Origin: an uncultured Lachnospiraceae bacterium
GTDB lineage: Bacteria > Bacillota > Clostridia > Lachnospirales > Lachnospiraceae
DNA length: 34,453 nucleotides
Direction of reading: 5' to 3'
NCBI GenBank assembly: GCA_947175175.1
Contig: CAMWLV010000026.1
Span: 1-34,453 of the forward strand
The first letter of the stretch is position 1. Each line of letters opens with the position of its first letter. This document shows, in pieces, positions 1 to 8,585 of the stretch. Below the pieces are notes generated by a model. The model made no database searches. It was not told the DNA's origin and saw nothing but the letters and a program-made list of their open reading frames with translations. A program made the translations under genes and the position numbers.

Positions 1-1586
1 GATTATTACGGTTACAGTGGGGATCGCGTAAAGGGACTGATTTTTTGCGGTCGTATCGATGAGGCAAAGGAATTATCATCAAAGTTTAATCAAAGAGGCT
101 GGAGAACGATTGTACTTAGCGGGGAAGACTCTGAGGAAGCGAGAGCAGAAGCGATCGAAAGACTTGCAGGTGATGAGTGTGAAAACGCTCTGGATTACAT
201 AGTATCGGTTGATATTTTTTCAGAGGGTGTTGATGTGATCGAAATCAATCAGGTAATTATGCTTCGACCAACACAATCGCCGATTGTATTTGTGCAACAG
301 CTAGGCCGTGGACTCCGCAAAGCAGAGGGAAAAGAATATGTGGTTATTTTAGATTTTATAGGCAATTACAAAAATAATTTCATGATACCAATAGCTTTGT
401 CCGGAGACAGAAGTTATAACAAGGACACAATACGAAGATATGTCATGGAGGGAATTCGGATCATTCCAGGAAGTTCTACAATTCATTTTGATGAAATTAG
501 TAAAAATAAGATATATGCGGCTATTGATAAACTGTCCACCCCGAGAAAGATGTTAATTGAAAAATATACTCTACTGAAAGAAAAACTAGGAAAAATTCCC
601 TCCATAATTGACTTTTATGAATATGGTGAGATTGACCCCTTGTTATTCATAAACTATGCAGGAACATATCATTCATTTCAGCAAATAGCAGATAAAGATT
701 ATCAGATACAGCTTACCGAAAATGAAGTTATAACATTAGAATTTATTTCACAGAATCTAGCAAGCGGAAAACGAGTGTATGAGCTGTTGATGCTATGGCA
801 GTTTTTGAATTATGGTGAGCTTCGCAAAGGTGAAATTGAAAATACATTAAGAGAAGAATATCACAAAGAACTTTCAGAGGAATCCTATCAATCGTCCCTG
901 AATGTACTTAGTGGTGGGTTTATGAATACGCAGAGTGAGAAGAAAAAGTATGCTGATGTCAATATTGTAGAATATAATCCGGACCGAACGTATTCAAGAC
1001 TATTTTCTTATAACCAAGATGTCAAACAGCTTCCATTTTATCATCAGGTAAGTGATCTGATTCAATTAGGGCTATGCAGATATCGCGATATCTATTCTGA
1101 GAACCAGGATGAGATGGGATTGGATTGGCGTTATATCAGAAATATTCGAGAAAAGATGTATGCCGTATCTTGAACTGGGAGCGAGATGATAGTTCTACAG
1201 TGTACGGATATAAAATTAAAAATGGGAGTTGCCCTATATTTGTGACATATGAAAAGAAGGATAATATTGCCAGCAGTACCAAATATGAGGATGTTTTTCT
1301 TGCGAATAACTTGTTTAGCTGGATGACAAGAAGCCGTGTTTCGTTAGACAGTGAAGAGACACAGAAATTAATTCATTACAGGGAAAACGGATTGAAAATA
1401 CTGCTGTTTATCAAGAAAAGTGATGGTGAAGGCAGCGATTTTTACTATATGGGGTTAGCGGAGCCTGTTCATTGGGAACAGACATAAATCAGCAATGATG
1501 ATGGGAAGATGCTCCCGATTATGAATTTCCATCTGCAGCTTGAACATGGTGTGAGGGAGGATATTTATCACTATTTTGTAGAGTAA
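1..1586 (+). pseudogene. SF2 helicase with DUF3427-type C-terminus, 5'-truncated by the window and broken
   Basis: The reading frame is open from base 1, so the start lies upstream. The first ~110 codons give the second RecA-like domain of an SF2 DEAD/DEAH helicase: a GLIFCGRIDEA strand, motif V (DIFSEGVDV) and motif VI (QQLGRGLRK). About 380 further codons resemble the DUF3427 region found after such helicases, which often also carry an N-terminal PLD nuclease domain (not visible here). Frame 1 stops at 1171-1173, but the protein clearly continues in frame 3 from about 1125 (LYQKYSRKDVCR, then YGYKIKNGSCPIFV). A TAA at 1485-1487 interrupts this, yet family-like sequence goes on in the same frame (DDGKMLPIMNF, VREDIYHYFVE) to the true stop at 1584-1586. 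Two independent lesions imply a dead or truncated gene; a sequencing error could explain one but hardly both. The role in the intact family would be DNA unwinding, probably in DNA repair or defence. Confidence 0.85.
1117..1126 (+). repeat. 5-bp tandem duplication causing the helicase frameshift
   Basis: GGATT is repeated twice in a row and followed by GG. Removing one copy restores the frame as Asp-Glu-Met-Gly-Leu-Ala-Leu-Tyr-Gln, which joins the two halves of the DUF3427 region without a gap. This is the signature of replication slippage. Confidence 0.8.
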
Positions 1587-1591
1587 TATTT

Positions 1592-1741
1592 AGGAATTGT
1601 AGAAAAATAACTGACACATCTTGATTTGCATGGTACAGCGTTGCAGAAATAACAGTCAAAAACAATGCCCGATATTTTTTGACATACACCTTCGAAGAAA
1701 TATCCTGCGCAATCGGCACCACTTATTTTCCTACAGTTCCA
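1592..1741. repeat. 150-bp element with imperfect terminal inverted repeats (MITE-like)
   Basis: The left end (1593-1611, GGAATTGTAGAAAAATAAC) and the reverse complement of the right end (1722-1740, GGAACTGTAGGAAAATAAG) agree at 16 of 19 bases. The interior has no convincing gene. The element begins 5 bases after the helicase stop and ends about 40 bases before the NUDIX start. The same end motif recurs near 9071-9087 and 16773-16821, so this is one member of a dispersed palindromic family. Without other copies of the interior, its mobility cannot be shown. Confidence 0.5.
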
Positions 1742-1783
1742 TAGACAAAGTTTGGATAATAAAATATTAGGAGACAAAAACAT

Positions 1784-2179
1784 ATGAAAATAATAAAAGT
1801 AGCAGCAGCGATCATTGTGGATAACAATAAGCTTTTTGCCACGCAGCGTGGATATGGTGAGTTCAAGGATGGATGGGAATTTCCGGGCGGAAAGATTGAG
1901 GAAGGAGAAACGCCGCAGCAGGCTCTTAAGCGGGAGATCCAGGAGGAGCTTGATACAGAGATTGAGGTGGGAGAACTGGTGGATACGATCGAATACGATT
2001 ACCCCAATTTCCATCTGTCCATGGATTGTTTTGTCTGTACGATTAAGTCAGGCGATTTGGTTTTGAAAGAACATGAATCTGCAAGGTGGCTTGGAAAGGA
2101 CGATTTGCATAGTGTTGACTGGCTTCCGGCGGATATAGGGATATTGGATAAATGTGAGGAATTGCTAAAGCGTGTATGA
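1784..2179 (+). CDS. NUDIX hydrolase, (deoxy)nucleoside triphosphate pyrophosphohydrolase, MutT-like
   Basis: A 131-residue protein with a complete NUDIX box at about residues 36-58: G-x5-E-x7-R-E-I-x-E-E-L, with the metal-binding REIQEEL helix intact. The usual Gly after EEL/EEV is Asp here. The N-terminal strand KVAAAIIVDNNKLFATQRG and the WEFPGGK motif match MutT and CTP/8-oxo-dGTP pyrophosphohydrolases, which hydrolyse damaged or non-canonical NTPs to NMP and PPi in the cytoplasm. AGGAG at 1769-1773 lies 10 bases before the ATG. It follows a broken helicase gene; NUDIX genes of this type often accompany DUF3427 helicases, so it may be the surviving half of a former pair. Exact substrate is not determined. 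Confidence 0.9.
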   Translation: MKIIKVAAAIIVDNNKLFATQRGYGEFKDGWEFPGGKIEEGETPQQALKREIQEELDTEIEVGELVDTIEYDYPNFHLSMDCFVCTIKSGDLVLKEHESARWLGKDDLHSVDWLPADIGILDKCEELLKRV

Positions 2180-2525
2180 AAAATAATTTTTACTCAGAAA
2201 AGCCAAGAATAAAGATTTAGGAATGGGGCGAATGAATGATGCAATATACGATGCGTTCAAAGATGGCTGGGAAATGATTACGTTACAACTTTGATACAAT
2301 TCTGATACAATCATGATGCATTTTCAGTGTAAAATCAATATACTGTATGTTCTCGGAGGCTCCCGGTGGAGGTGTCACCCTGAAACGGGAGATATATTCT
2401 GGGTATGGAGGATCTTTTTTCGTCGCGGGATTGTCAATGGAGAGGACAACGTTTGCCAGATAGGCATAGAATGTGGTTGCGGCGGCTTGAGTGCTGAATA
2501 GTGATTGTATAAGGGGGAGGTTGTT
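2180..2525 (+). other. Intergenic leader region before the first lipoprotein gene
   Basis: No convincing gene. It contains the direct-repeat promoter at 2282-2335. A transcript starting about 2342 would begin with CTCGGAGGCT (2352-2361), which is also found 22 bases after the -10 start in the sister promoter. A stem CTCCCG (2360-2365) / CGGGAG (2386-2391) encloses a small GGTG/CACC hairpin. The untranslated leader of roughly 180 bases is long and could be regulatory. It does not match a riboswitch class I recognise. Confidence 0.45.
2282..2335 (+). promoter_or_regulatory. Activator-type promoter with four 11-bp-spaced direct repeats
   Basis: Half-sites gttacaac (2282), gatacaat (2293), gatacaat (2304) and gatgcatt (2315) start exactly 11 bases apart. 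A -10-like TAAAAT sits at 2330-2335 and there is no good -35. Direct repeats spaced one helical turn apart over a missing -35 are typical of OmpR/PhoB-family response-regulator sites. No regulator gene is in the window. The same layout recurs at 4231-4284. Confidence 0.6.
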
Positions 2526-4205
2526 ATGTGCTGCAGGAAAAATTGGTATAACATAGTGGTGTTGCTGCTGGGACTGACTTTGACGGCATGTGGAAATCAG
2601 ACAGATCAAAACAGCGCGGACGATTCCGGCGTGGGTGCAGAAGCTCAGACAGTGCGAACGGAAGCTTTGCATAATTTAGAGGAACAGAACGCAGGGCCAG
2701 ATGTCTTGGAGACACAGAGTCTGAAAGCGAATACTTCGGAAACGCAGGTTTTAGAGGCGGAGGGACTGGAAGAAGGTTCACAGACAAAGCATCACACAGA
2801 CGATATGTCATTTAAGGCGGAGGTTATCACAGTTTACACGACAGAGAAACCCGAACGTTCCCGCGAGAAATTTCCAGTTGTGTATACAGACAACCTGTCT
2901 CTGCTTGATCAGATGGGGCAGACGGACTGCAGTTATGCTTATTGCGATGGCAATGTATATTACCGTCAGTATCACAAGGATTCTTATGAGGAAGGCGCAC
3001 TGTGGGGAAATTATCAGGCGACGGCAGGGACGGACAAGGAGATTGTGCGTATCGATGCGGACGGCGAAAGTACAGTGCTTTTTCATGATAAGGGATATGG
3101 GAACATCTATCTGATGGGGGAACGGTTTTATATGATGGAACTGATTTCAAAGAAAGATGGAGATATGGAGCGGAAGTACACCAATGTGTATTCTGTGGAT
3201 ATGAAGGGACGCAACCGAATTGATTACGGCGAGAACGGAAATATCTGTTTTGTTGACTGGGATAGAAATTGTATTGTTATGGAATTTTATGAGGAAGATA
3301 CACAGGAGACCGTTTATACCATTTTAAATGCTGAAAGTGGTGAATTGACAGTTCTGCCACTTGATACGGTCAAATATCGTACATTCTGGGATTATCATGA
3401 TGGCTGGTGTTATTTTGAAGAGGATTCTGGAGATGGGATTGAAAGGGTTGCGGCGGTGTCTCTGGATGGAGAGCGCAGGGAAGTTATCGCGCTGACTTCG
3501 GATATGACAACAGAGGAGTATGGATATCGTGAGTGGATCTGTGATTTGCGTGTTGAGGGGGAGCGGATTTATATTGTGTTTGGCGGTTATGCTGGAAGTG
3601 GTAGTTTTTATCAGGGCGGAAGGATACTGACGACCAGGTTGGACGGCTCAGATTACCGCGCAGTCGAATGCAGCGCAGACCAGTTTTATGTCCGGCAGGA
3701 ACAGGGGCGGCCATTAGTCTATTTTCCGCACTACAGGTATGATGACGGAGAGCAGGCGGCAGACGGTGAAAATGATTACGAGACAACAGTATGGGATGTG
3801 GAAAAAAATATTACCTATCCATGTGATTTTCCGGTTCAGCTGATCTACAGTCTTGATCAGAAAATATCGATCGAGGGACTGACAGGGCTCTCAAATCCAG
3901 TGTGCGTGTACCAGCGCAGCACAGGAGGGACAGACTTTTATGCCCTGCCTGACGATTCTGGCAGCGTTGTCAGGGCTGCCATGCGGATTGACGAAGATAT
4001 CAGACCAAGAGAAGACATGGAAGAGTATAAGATTGATTATCAGCATCTGTATTATGCGGATGGTTATCTGTATTTCGAAGCGGAGTTTAATGTGTATGAC
4101 GAGGAGTATGCGATCGGCTGGCGCGACGGATATCGCAGAATACAGACGGATGTGTACCGCCGCAGGCTCGCTGATGGTGAGATGGAACTGTTGTATTCGT
4201 ATTAG
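2526..4205 (+). CDS. Predicted lipoprotein, large beta-rich (DUF5050/propeller-like), paralog A1
   Basis: A 559-residue secreted lipoprotein. The signal peptide is short (MCCRKNWYN, then IVVLLLGLTLTAC), with lipobox LTAC and the acylated Cys at residue 22. A Thr/Glu/Gln-rich linker to about residue 100 follows, then a mature domain with repeated short beta units such as YCDGNVYYRQY, DADGESTVLF, YLMGERFYMM and YADGYLYFEAEF, as in DUF5050 or propeller-like surface proteins. ATG 2526 is chosen because GGGGGAGG (2513-2520) sits 5 bases upstream; an earlier in-frame TTG at 2505 would precede that site. The paralog at 6858-8441 is similar over its whole length, including the C-terminus DVYRR(R/K)LxDG. 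It is likely anchored on the outer face of the membrane; ligand unknown. Confidence 0.8.
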   Translation: MCCRKNWYNIVVLLLGLTLTACGNQTDQNSADDSGVGAEAQTVRTEALHNLEEQNAGPDVLETQSLKANTSETQVLEAEGLEEGSQTKHHTDDMSFKAEVITVYTTEKPERSREKFPVVYTDNLSLLDQMGQTDCSYAYCDGNVYYRQYHKDSYEEGALWGNYQATAGTDKEIVRIDADGESTVLFHDKGYGNIYLMGERFYMMELISKKDGDMERKYTNVYSVDMKGRNRIDYGENGNICFVDWDRNCIVMEFYEEDTQETVYTILNAESGELTVLPLDTVKYRTFWDYHDGWCYFEEDSGDGIERVAAVSLDGERREVIALTSDMTTEEYGYREWICDLRVEGERIYIVFGGYAGSGSFYQGGRILTTRLDGSDYRAVECSADQFYVRQEQGRPLVYFPHYRYDDGEQAADGENDYETTVWDVEKNITYPCDFPVQLIYSLDQKISIEGLTGLSNPVCVYQRSTGGTDFYALPDDSGSVVRAAMRIDEDIRPREDMEEYKIDYQHLYYADGYLYFEAEFNVYDEEYAIGWRDGYRRIQTDVYRRRLADGEMELLYSY

Positions 4206-4230
4206 GAACTTGCAGAAAATCCTGTTTTAT

Positions 4231-4284
4231 GTTACAACTTTGATGCAATTCTGATACAAATAGGATGCATTTCCTGCGTAAAAT
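4231..4284 (+). promoter_or_regulatory. Second copy of the 11-bp direct-repeat promoter
   Basis: Half-sites gttacaac (4231), gatgcaat (4242), gatacaaa (4253) and gatgcatt (4264) have the same 11-base period as the copy at 2282, and TAAAAT (4279-4284) lies at the same distance (15 bases from the last half-site start). It begins 26 bases after the stop of the preceding lipoprotein gene, so the B genes appear to have their own start site under the same regulator. Confidence 0.6.
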
Positions 4285-4293
4285 AATATTGGG

Positions 4294-4351
4294 ATATACT
4301 CTCGGAGGCTTGGCCGCGAAAGCAGCTGCAAAGGAGATCCCGAGGGTATAT
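4294..4351 (+). promoter_or_regulatory. 5'-UTR stem-loop at the predicted transcript start
   Basis: ATATACTCTCGG (4294-4305) pairs with CCGAGGGTATAT (4340-4351) through 12 base pairs including one G-U wobble. The predicted transcription start is about 4291, so the stem would close the very 5' end of the mRNA, ending 9 bases before the ribosome binding site at 4361. It may stabilise the transcript or modulate translation. Confidence 0.45.
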
Positions 4352-4375
4352 TGGTATGCGTAGGAGGAAACGGTA

Positions 4376-5410
4376 ATGAAAAAGAGAGTTAGCAGAGTTG
4401 GAAATATCATTTTAATATCAATATGTATGGGAGTTAGTTTTGGGTGTGCATCTGACCAGGGGACAGAACGATCCGGAGAAGAACAGGCGATAACACAAAG
4501 TTCTGTTCAGGAGGAGCAGAGCGCAGAAGAGGAAACCAAAGAAAGAAAAGAAGAAACATCTGAGCCAGAATCCGATGTTCCAGAGGGATTAGCAGAAGAA
4601 TTTTCTCCCGGGGAGCAGAACAGGAAAAATGAAGAGAAATTTTTTGAGGAGGCAGAAAAACAGGGGATTGACAGGCAGGAGGCAGATACATATCTAAAAA
4701 ATTTTAAAAAAGATAATATTTTTCAGGATGGAGCTATGGCGCTTACAGGACTCCGGATCGATGATATAGACGGCAATGGTCAGATGGATATGCTGGTCAT
4801 GGTGCTGGATGCGCGGGAGACACCTTTTTACGGTTCGGGTGGTCTCTGGTTTTATATGAATGAGGACGAGCCATATTATTTTTCGGAGGAGGATTGCTCT
4901 TATTACGGATGGTTTGACACGTTCTGGGACGATGTTGACAACGATGAGAATGTGGAGATCGTGTTCAGCGCACAGGGGACAGGCTGCGGTGCGGTGGGGG
5001 ATTCCTATAAGGCGGTTTTTAAGTACAAAGATCATGCTGTGGAGCGAATGCAGCTGCCGTCCGACTTTGAGGAAGAGTATGATTGCGGGCTTCTCGTTGA
5101 GGTGTTTCAGGAACCAGAGGCAAACAGATATAGTGCGTACTGTCCCTATTTTGATGAGAATATTTTCTTCCATGTGCAGGGCAGTGAGGAATGGGAGTTC
5201 CCTTATACAACAGAGAGTGTGGGCTGCAATGCGAGGGGATTTTATAACCTTTGTGTAGCAGAGTACCAGGGAAAGAATGCGTTGCAGGCTTCGGAATATC
5301 TGTATGGAGGGGGAGGAGTCGCAAATTATGTTGCCACAGCACAGTTCCTGATCACATGGAAGGAGGACGGAACGCCGGAGGTGATCAAGTGGTGGATTGA
5401 AGAAGATTAA
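4376..5410 (+). CDS. Predicted lipoprotein with DxDGNG calcium-type loops, paralog B1
   Basis: A 344-residue lipoprotein with signal MKKRVSRVGNIILISICMG and lipobox VSFGC (Cys 24). A Glu-rich low-complexity linker (about residues 30-85) follows. The mature domain holds an acidic loop DIDGNGQMDML at about residues 130-140 and a second DDVDNDENVEIVF about 50 residues later; both look like FG-GAP/EF-hand-type Ca2+ loops. TAGGAGGA (4361-4368) gives a well placed start at the ATG. The adjacent gene 5446-6507 is a clear tandem paralog (shared GLRIxDIDGNGQxDML, VFQEP(E/D)A, CVAEYQGxxxLQASEYLYG, AQFLITW). Function unknown; it is probably an extracellular binding or stress-envelope protein. Confidence 0.8.
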   Translation: MKKRVSRVGNIILISICMGVSFGCASDQGTERSGEEQAITQSSVQEEQSAEEETKERKEETSEPESDVPEGLAEEFSPGEQNRKNEEKFFEEAEKQGIDRQEADTYLKNFKKDNIFQDGAMALTGLRIDDIDGNGQMDMLVMVLDARETPFYGSGGLWFYMNEDEPYYFSEEDCSYYGWFDTFWDDVDNDENVEIVFSAQGTGCGAVGDSYKAVFKYKDHAVERMQLPSDFEEEYDCGLLVEVFQEPEANRYSAYCPYFDENIFFHVQGSEEWEFPYTTESVGCNARGFYNLCVAEYQGKNALQASEYLYGGGGVANYVATAQFLITWKEDGTPEVIKWWIEED

Positions 5411-5445
5411 AATGGCAGGATAGTGATAGGGGGAACAATCATTTT

Positions 5446-6507
5446 ATGGGGAGTTTTCAGACCAGAAGCGTTGGATTGATCGTTCTGATATTGTTATGCA
5501 TTGGATGTGGAGTTGGATGTTCCTCAGGTCAGAGACCGGAGGAAGCTATAAAAGAGTGGGAGACAGCGGAGAGTGAGATAAGTATTTATGAGAATCCTGA
5601 AGGATATTATCCCGAAAAGCAGATGCAGATCAACGAGGAGATGTTTTATCGGCAGGCATTGGAGCAGGGAATTGATCAGGAGGAAGCGGAGATATATCTG
5701 CAGGTGTTGATGGATGATCACATTTTCCAAGACGGGGTAATGGAGCTGACAGGGCTTCGGATCGGTGATATAGATGGTAATGGCCAGACAGATATGCTGG
5801 TTGTGGTGATGGACGCGCGGGAAAAGACTTTTTATGGTTTTGGCAGTCTCTGGTTTTACATGAATGAGGATGACCCTTACTGTTTTTCAGAAGAATGGTG
5901 TCCCTATTATGGGGATTTCGATTTATTTTGGGCGAATATCGATCAGGATGAAAATATGGAGATAGTATACTGCGCACGGGGTTCAGCCTATAGTGGAGTG
6001 GGAGATTATTACAAGGTGGTTTTCAAATACAGAAATCATGCCATAGAGCAGATGCAGTTACCCTCTGATTATGGTCATGAGGAATATAATGACTATGGGC
6101 TTCTTGTTGATGTATTTCAAGAGCCTGACGCGGACAGTTACAGAGCCTACTGTCCTTATTTTGATGAGTGGCTCTCTTTTACTGCGAAGAATCCTGAAGG
6201 ATGGTATTTACCTGATATAGAGCAGTACGTGGGAGGCAACTTGGGAGGATATTTTGATCTATGTGTGGCAGAATATCAAGGAAATAAGGTGTTACAGGCA
6301 TCGGAGTACCTATATGGTGAGTGCGGATACGGGCATGGTGTTGCCTTGGCACAGTTTCTGATCACATGGGAAGCGGACGGTATGCCAAAAGTGTTAAAAT
6401 GGTGGATTGAGGGAGTTGATAATAAATGGGATGACATTCATGAGAGCAAGATCAGTTTTTCTGATGGTTATTATTACTATATCAGCCAGTCAGATCATCA
6501 ATTATAA
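5446..6507 (+). CDS. Predicted lipoprotein with DxDGNG calcium-type loops, paralog B2
   Basis: A 353-residue paralog of the upstream gene, 35 bases after its stop and probably in the same transcript. The signal peptide is MGSFQTRSVG plus LIVLILLCIGCGVGC; either CIGC (Cys 21) or GVGC (Cys 25) could be the lipobox. The acidic loops GDIDGNGQTDML and ANIDQDENMEIVY are conserved, as are VVFKY and YCPYFDE. Compared with B1 it lacks most of the Glu-rich linker and has about 25 extra C-terminal residues (DDIHESKISFSDGYYYYIS). ATAGGGGGA (5426-5434) is the ribosome binding site. Confidence 0.78.
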   Translation: MGSFQTRSVGLIVLILLCIGCGVGCSSGQRPEEAIKEWETAESEISIYENPEGYYPEKQMQINEEMFYRQALEQGIDQEEAEIYLQVLMDDHIFQDGVMELTGLRIGDIDGNGQTDMLVVVMDAREKTFYGFGSLWFYMNEDDPYCFSEEWCPYYGDFDLFWANIDQDENMEIVYCARGSAYSGVGDYYKVVFKYRNHAIEQMQLPSDYGHEEYNDYGLLVDVFQEPDADSYRAYCPYFDEWLSFTAKNPEGWYLPDIEQYVGGNLGGYFDLCVAEYQGNKVLQASEYLYGECGYGHGVALAQFLITWEADGMPKVLKWWIEGVDNKWDDIHESKISFSDGYYYYISQSDHQL

Positions 6508-6560
6508 CGAGCCAGGGAGGATGGCAGTGGAGCCCAATGTCTGATAGAGGCGTCTGTTGA

Positions 6561-6891
6561 AAGCAGAAGGAAATCTGGAATATAGACTTTGAGGGAATCA
6601 TAATGTTATATGAGGGCAGTATTTACTGCTGCGATATTTATTTGGATAGCAAGAAGATCAGCAGGTACCAGTTATCAGTTTGAGACAATCTGTGAATATT
6701 CTTTTGATTATGGTGTGTCGGGTGGCGGGGCGGTATCGCAGTTGTGCGCCACAGAGGAGGGTGTCTTTTTGCGTCGTTTTATTTCCAGTCAAGTGGGGTG
6801 TGGGTGGTATAAACTGACAGATGATGGGAATGTGCAAGAGTGGGAGGATAAAGTAGAGTGCATTGTAGGAGATATCGATTCGTCATACTGA
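6561..6891 (+). pseudogene. Frameshifted remnant of a propeller-like (lipoprotein-A-type) protein
   Basis: Frame 3 reads protein-like sequence from 6561 (EIWNIDFEGIIMLYEGSIYCC, DIYLDSKKISRYQLS), then stops at 6681-6683. At the same point frame 1 takes over with ETICEYSFDYGVSGGG, CATEEGVFLRRF and CGWYKLTDDGNVQEWED to a stop at 6889-6891. The join reads naturally as one beta-rich chain. A GAGGG site precedes the ATG at 6603. Neither half has a signal peptide, so it is either an internal fragment of a lost gene or a decayed duplicate. It overlaps the next gene's start by 34 bases. Confidence 0.5.
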
Positions 6892-8441
6892 TGTTGAATC
6901 TGTGCATGGTTTTGACAGCGTGTAAAAATTGGACAGACATAGATACAGAAGAGAGCACGGAAATAGGGTCATGGATGGAAATAGAAATGCAAACAGGGGT
7001 GCAGTCTAAAGAAATATTAGAGACATCAAAAACGACCGAAAGTATGGACAGCGTATTTTTGACGCCAGAAGATACAGACGAGGCAAAGCGCGCAGTTGTT
7101 CACATGACAGAAGGGATAACATATTATAATGAACAAATTTATATTCAATACAAAGATGACTTGTCACTGCTTGACCAGATGGGGCAGACGGATTTTCATT
7201 ATGCATATCGTGATGGAATGGTGTATTATCGTCAGTATCATGAGGACTCTTTTGCGGAGGGGGCAGAGAGTGCGTACTATTACCCGACCGCAGGAACGGA
7301 TAAGGAGATTGTGTGTATTGATGCGGACGGCGAAAAGACTGTGCTGTTTTCAGACAAGGGATATGGCAATCTCTATCTGATTGGCAATCGGTTTTATATG
7401 ACGGAGATGATAACAAGGAAAAAGGATGACATTGAAGAGACATTTTCCAACATCTATTCCGTTGATATGCAGGGAAAAGATCGGGTGGATATTGGCAATG
7501 GAGAGATCAGGGCTGTTGATCTGGACAGAAACATTCTCGTTTTGACCTTATTTTCAGATTATACAGGAGAGGGGGCTTATTTCGTTTTAAATGGCGTAAG
7601 CGGCGAAATGACACTGTTGACCTATAATCCCGGCGGTGGTCTGTATCTCTGCGGTTATCACGATGGATGGTGCTATTTTGATGAGCACTGGGAAACGGAT
7701 AACTGCAGGGTGGTGGCAATGTCGGTCGAGGGGGAGCGGAGGCTGATCGCTGAACTGGAATCGGACAATACACAAGCAGGGCATGGAAATGGTGAAGATA
7801 TTTGCCGGATGGAGATTGATGGGGAATGGATTGGTATCGTCTATGGAGCATATGACTATCCAAGTGGCAGATATTTTCAAGGAGGAAAGTTTATCGCAAT
7901 CAAAACAGATGGCTCAGATTATCGGGCGATCGAAGCAAATTCCGATGACTGTTTTCTCTGTCATGATACAGGCAGCCCACGCTTGTATTTTGAAAATTGT
8001 GCGGAGATCGGATTTACTGGAAAAACGTGCGTGTGGGATTTGGAGACCAATACCATAGTTTCATCAGATTTCCCGACGGAACTGGTGTCAGCAGCAAAAC
8101 GGATCTATAACAGTCCTTATCTTTATCAGGAAAAGTCTGCTCGGGGAACTCTGTGCGAGTGGGATGGAGATGTCTATGCTCTTTTGGTTGATTCTGGCTC
8201 GATTGTCAGGGCTGCGACACAGATTGGCGGTGATATTGAACAAAGAGGCGGCGGAGAAGTTGATGAGATCTCCTATGATCATCTTTATTATGCAGATGGA
8301 TATCTTTACTTTGAGGTAACATTCAGTGTCCGAGATGAGGAATTTGCAACCAGATGGGGCGATGGCTATCGGAGACTGCAGACAGATGTTTACCGCCGGA
8401 AATTGGATGACGGGACAATGGAATTGCTGAATACATATTAG
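6858..8441 (+). CDS. Predicted lipoprotein, large beta-rich (DUF5050/propeller-like), paralog A2
   Basis: A 527-residue paralog of the gene at 2526-4205. The GTG start at 6858 is chosen because it gives a complete signal peptide (MHCRRYRF, then VILMLNLCMVLTAC) with lipobox LTAC and Cys 22, the same position as in A1; GGGAGG (6842-6847) lies 10 bases upstream. An ATG at 6891 would remove the charged n-region. Shared landmarks with A1 are DDLSLLDQMGQTD, YYRQYHxDS, TAGTDKEIV, DKGYGNLYL and DVYRRKLDDGTMELL. No copy of the 11-bp-repeat promoter lies directly upstream, so it may be read from the B operon. Confidence 0.78.
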   Translation: MHCRRYRFVILMLNLCMVLTACKNWTDIDTEESTEIGSWMEIEMQTGVQSKEILETSKTTESMDSVFLTPEDTDEAKRAVVHMTEGITYYNEQIYIQYKDDLSLLDQMGQTDFHYAYRDGMVYYRQYHEDSFAEGAESAYYYPTAGTDKEIVCIDADGEKTVLFSDKGYGNLYLIGNRFYMTEMITRKKDDIEETFSNIYSVDMQGKDRVDIGNGEIRAVDLDRNILVLTLFSDYTGEGAYFVLNGVSGEMTLLTYNPGGGLYLCGYHDGWCYFDEHWETDNCRVVAMSVEGERRLIAELESDNTQAGHGNGEDICRMEIDGEWIGIVYGAYDYPSGRYFQGGKFIAIKTDGSDYRAIEANSDDCFLCHDTGSPRLYFENCAEIGFTGKTCVWDLETNTIVSSDFPTELVSAAKRIYNSPYLYQEKSARGTLCEWDGDVYALLVDSGSIVRAATQIGGDIEQRGGGEVDEISYDHLYYADGYLYFEVTFSVRDEEFATRWGDGYRRLQTDVYRRKLDDGTMELLNTY

Positions 8442-8480
8442 AGTATGTTTGAAATCCATGCTTTCTGCTTTTTATGCACA

Positions 8481-8525
8481 CGGGCACCCAGAGGAAATAT
8501 GTCAGCAGGAGCTGGCGGGTGCCCG
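8481..8525. repeat. Perfect 9-bp inverted repeat, possible terminator stem
   Basis: CGGGCACCC (8481-8489) pairs with GGGTGCCCG (8517-8525) around a 27-base loop. It lies between two convergent genes (lipoprotein A2 and the minus-strand peptidase relic), where a bidirectional terminator would be expected, but no clear T-run follows on either strand and the loop is long. Confidence 0.4.
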
Positions 8526-8585
8526 GCACGCGAGTAGAGGAGAAGTTCAGTTTTTTGATGGCATTTTCGATGACTGTCTCATTTT

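Noticed and set aside
1571..2014. Minus-strand frames opposite the NUDIX gene and the repeat element
   Set aside because: Antisense to a complete NUDIX domain and crossing the inverted-repeat element.
2232..2294. 20-codon frame MNDAIYDAFKDGWEMITLQL
   Set aside because: Protein-like, but very short and ends in the repeat promoter; could be a scrap of a lost gene, not enough to call.
2313..2501. 62-codon plus-strand frame in the leader of lipoprotein A1
   Set aside because: It starts inside the direct-repeat promoter, before the predicted transcription start, and has no ribosome binding site.
6610..6891. 93-codon frame as an intact gene
   Set aside because: Its first 24 codons (AIFIWIARRSAG) are out of frame relative to the protein-like reading MLYEGSIYCCDIYL; better explained as the second half of a frameshifted relic.
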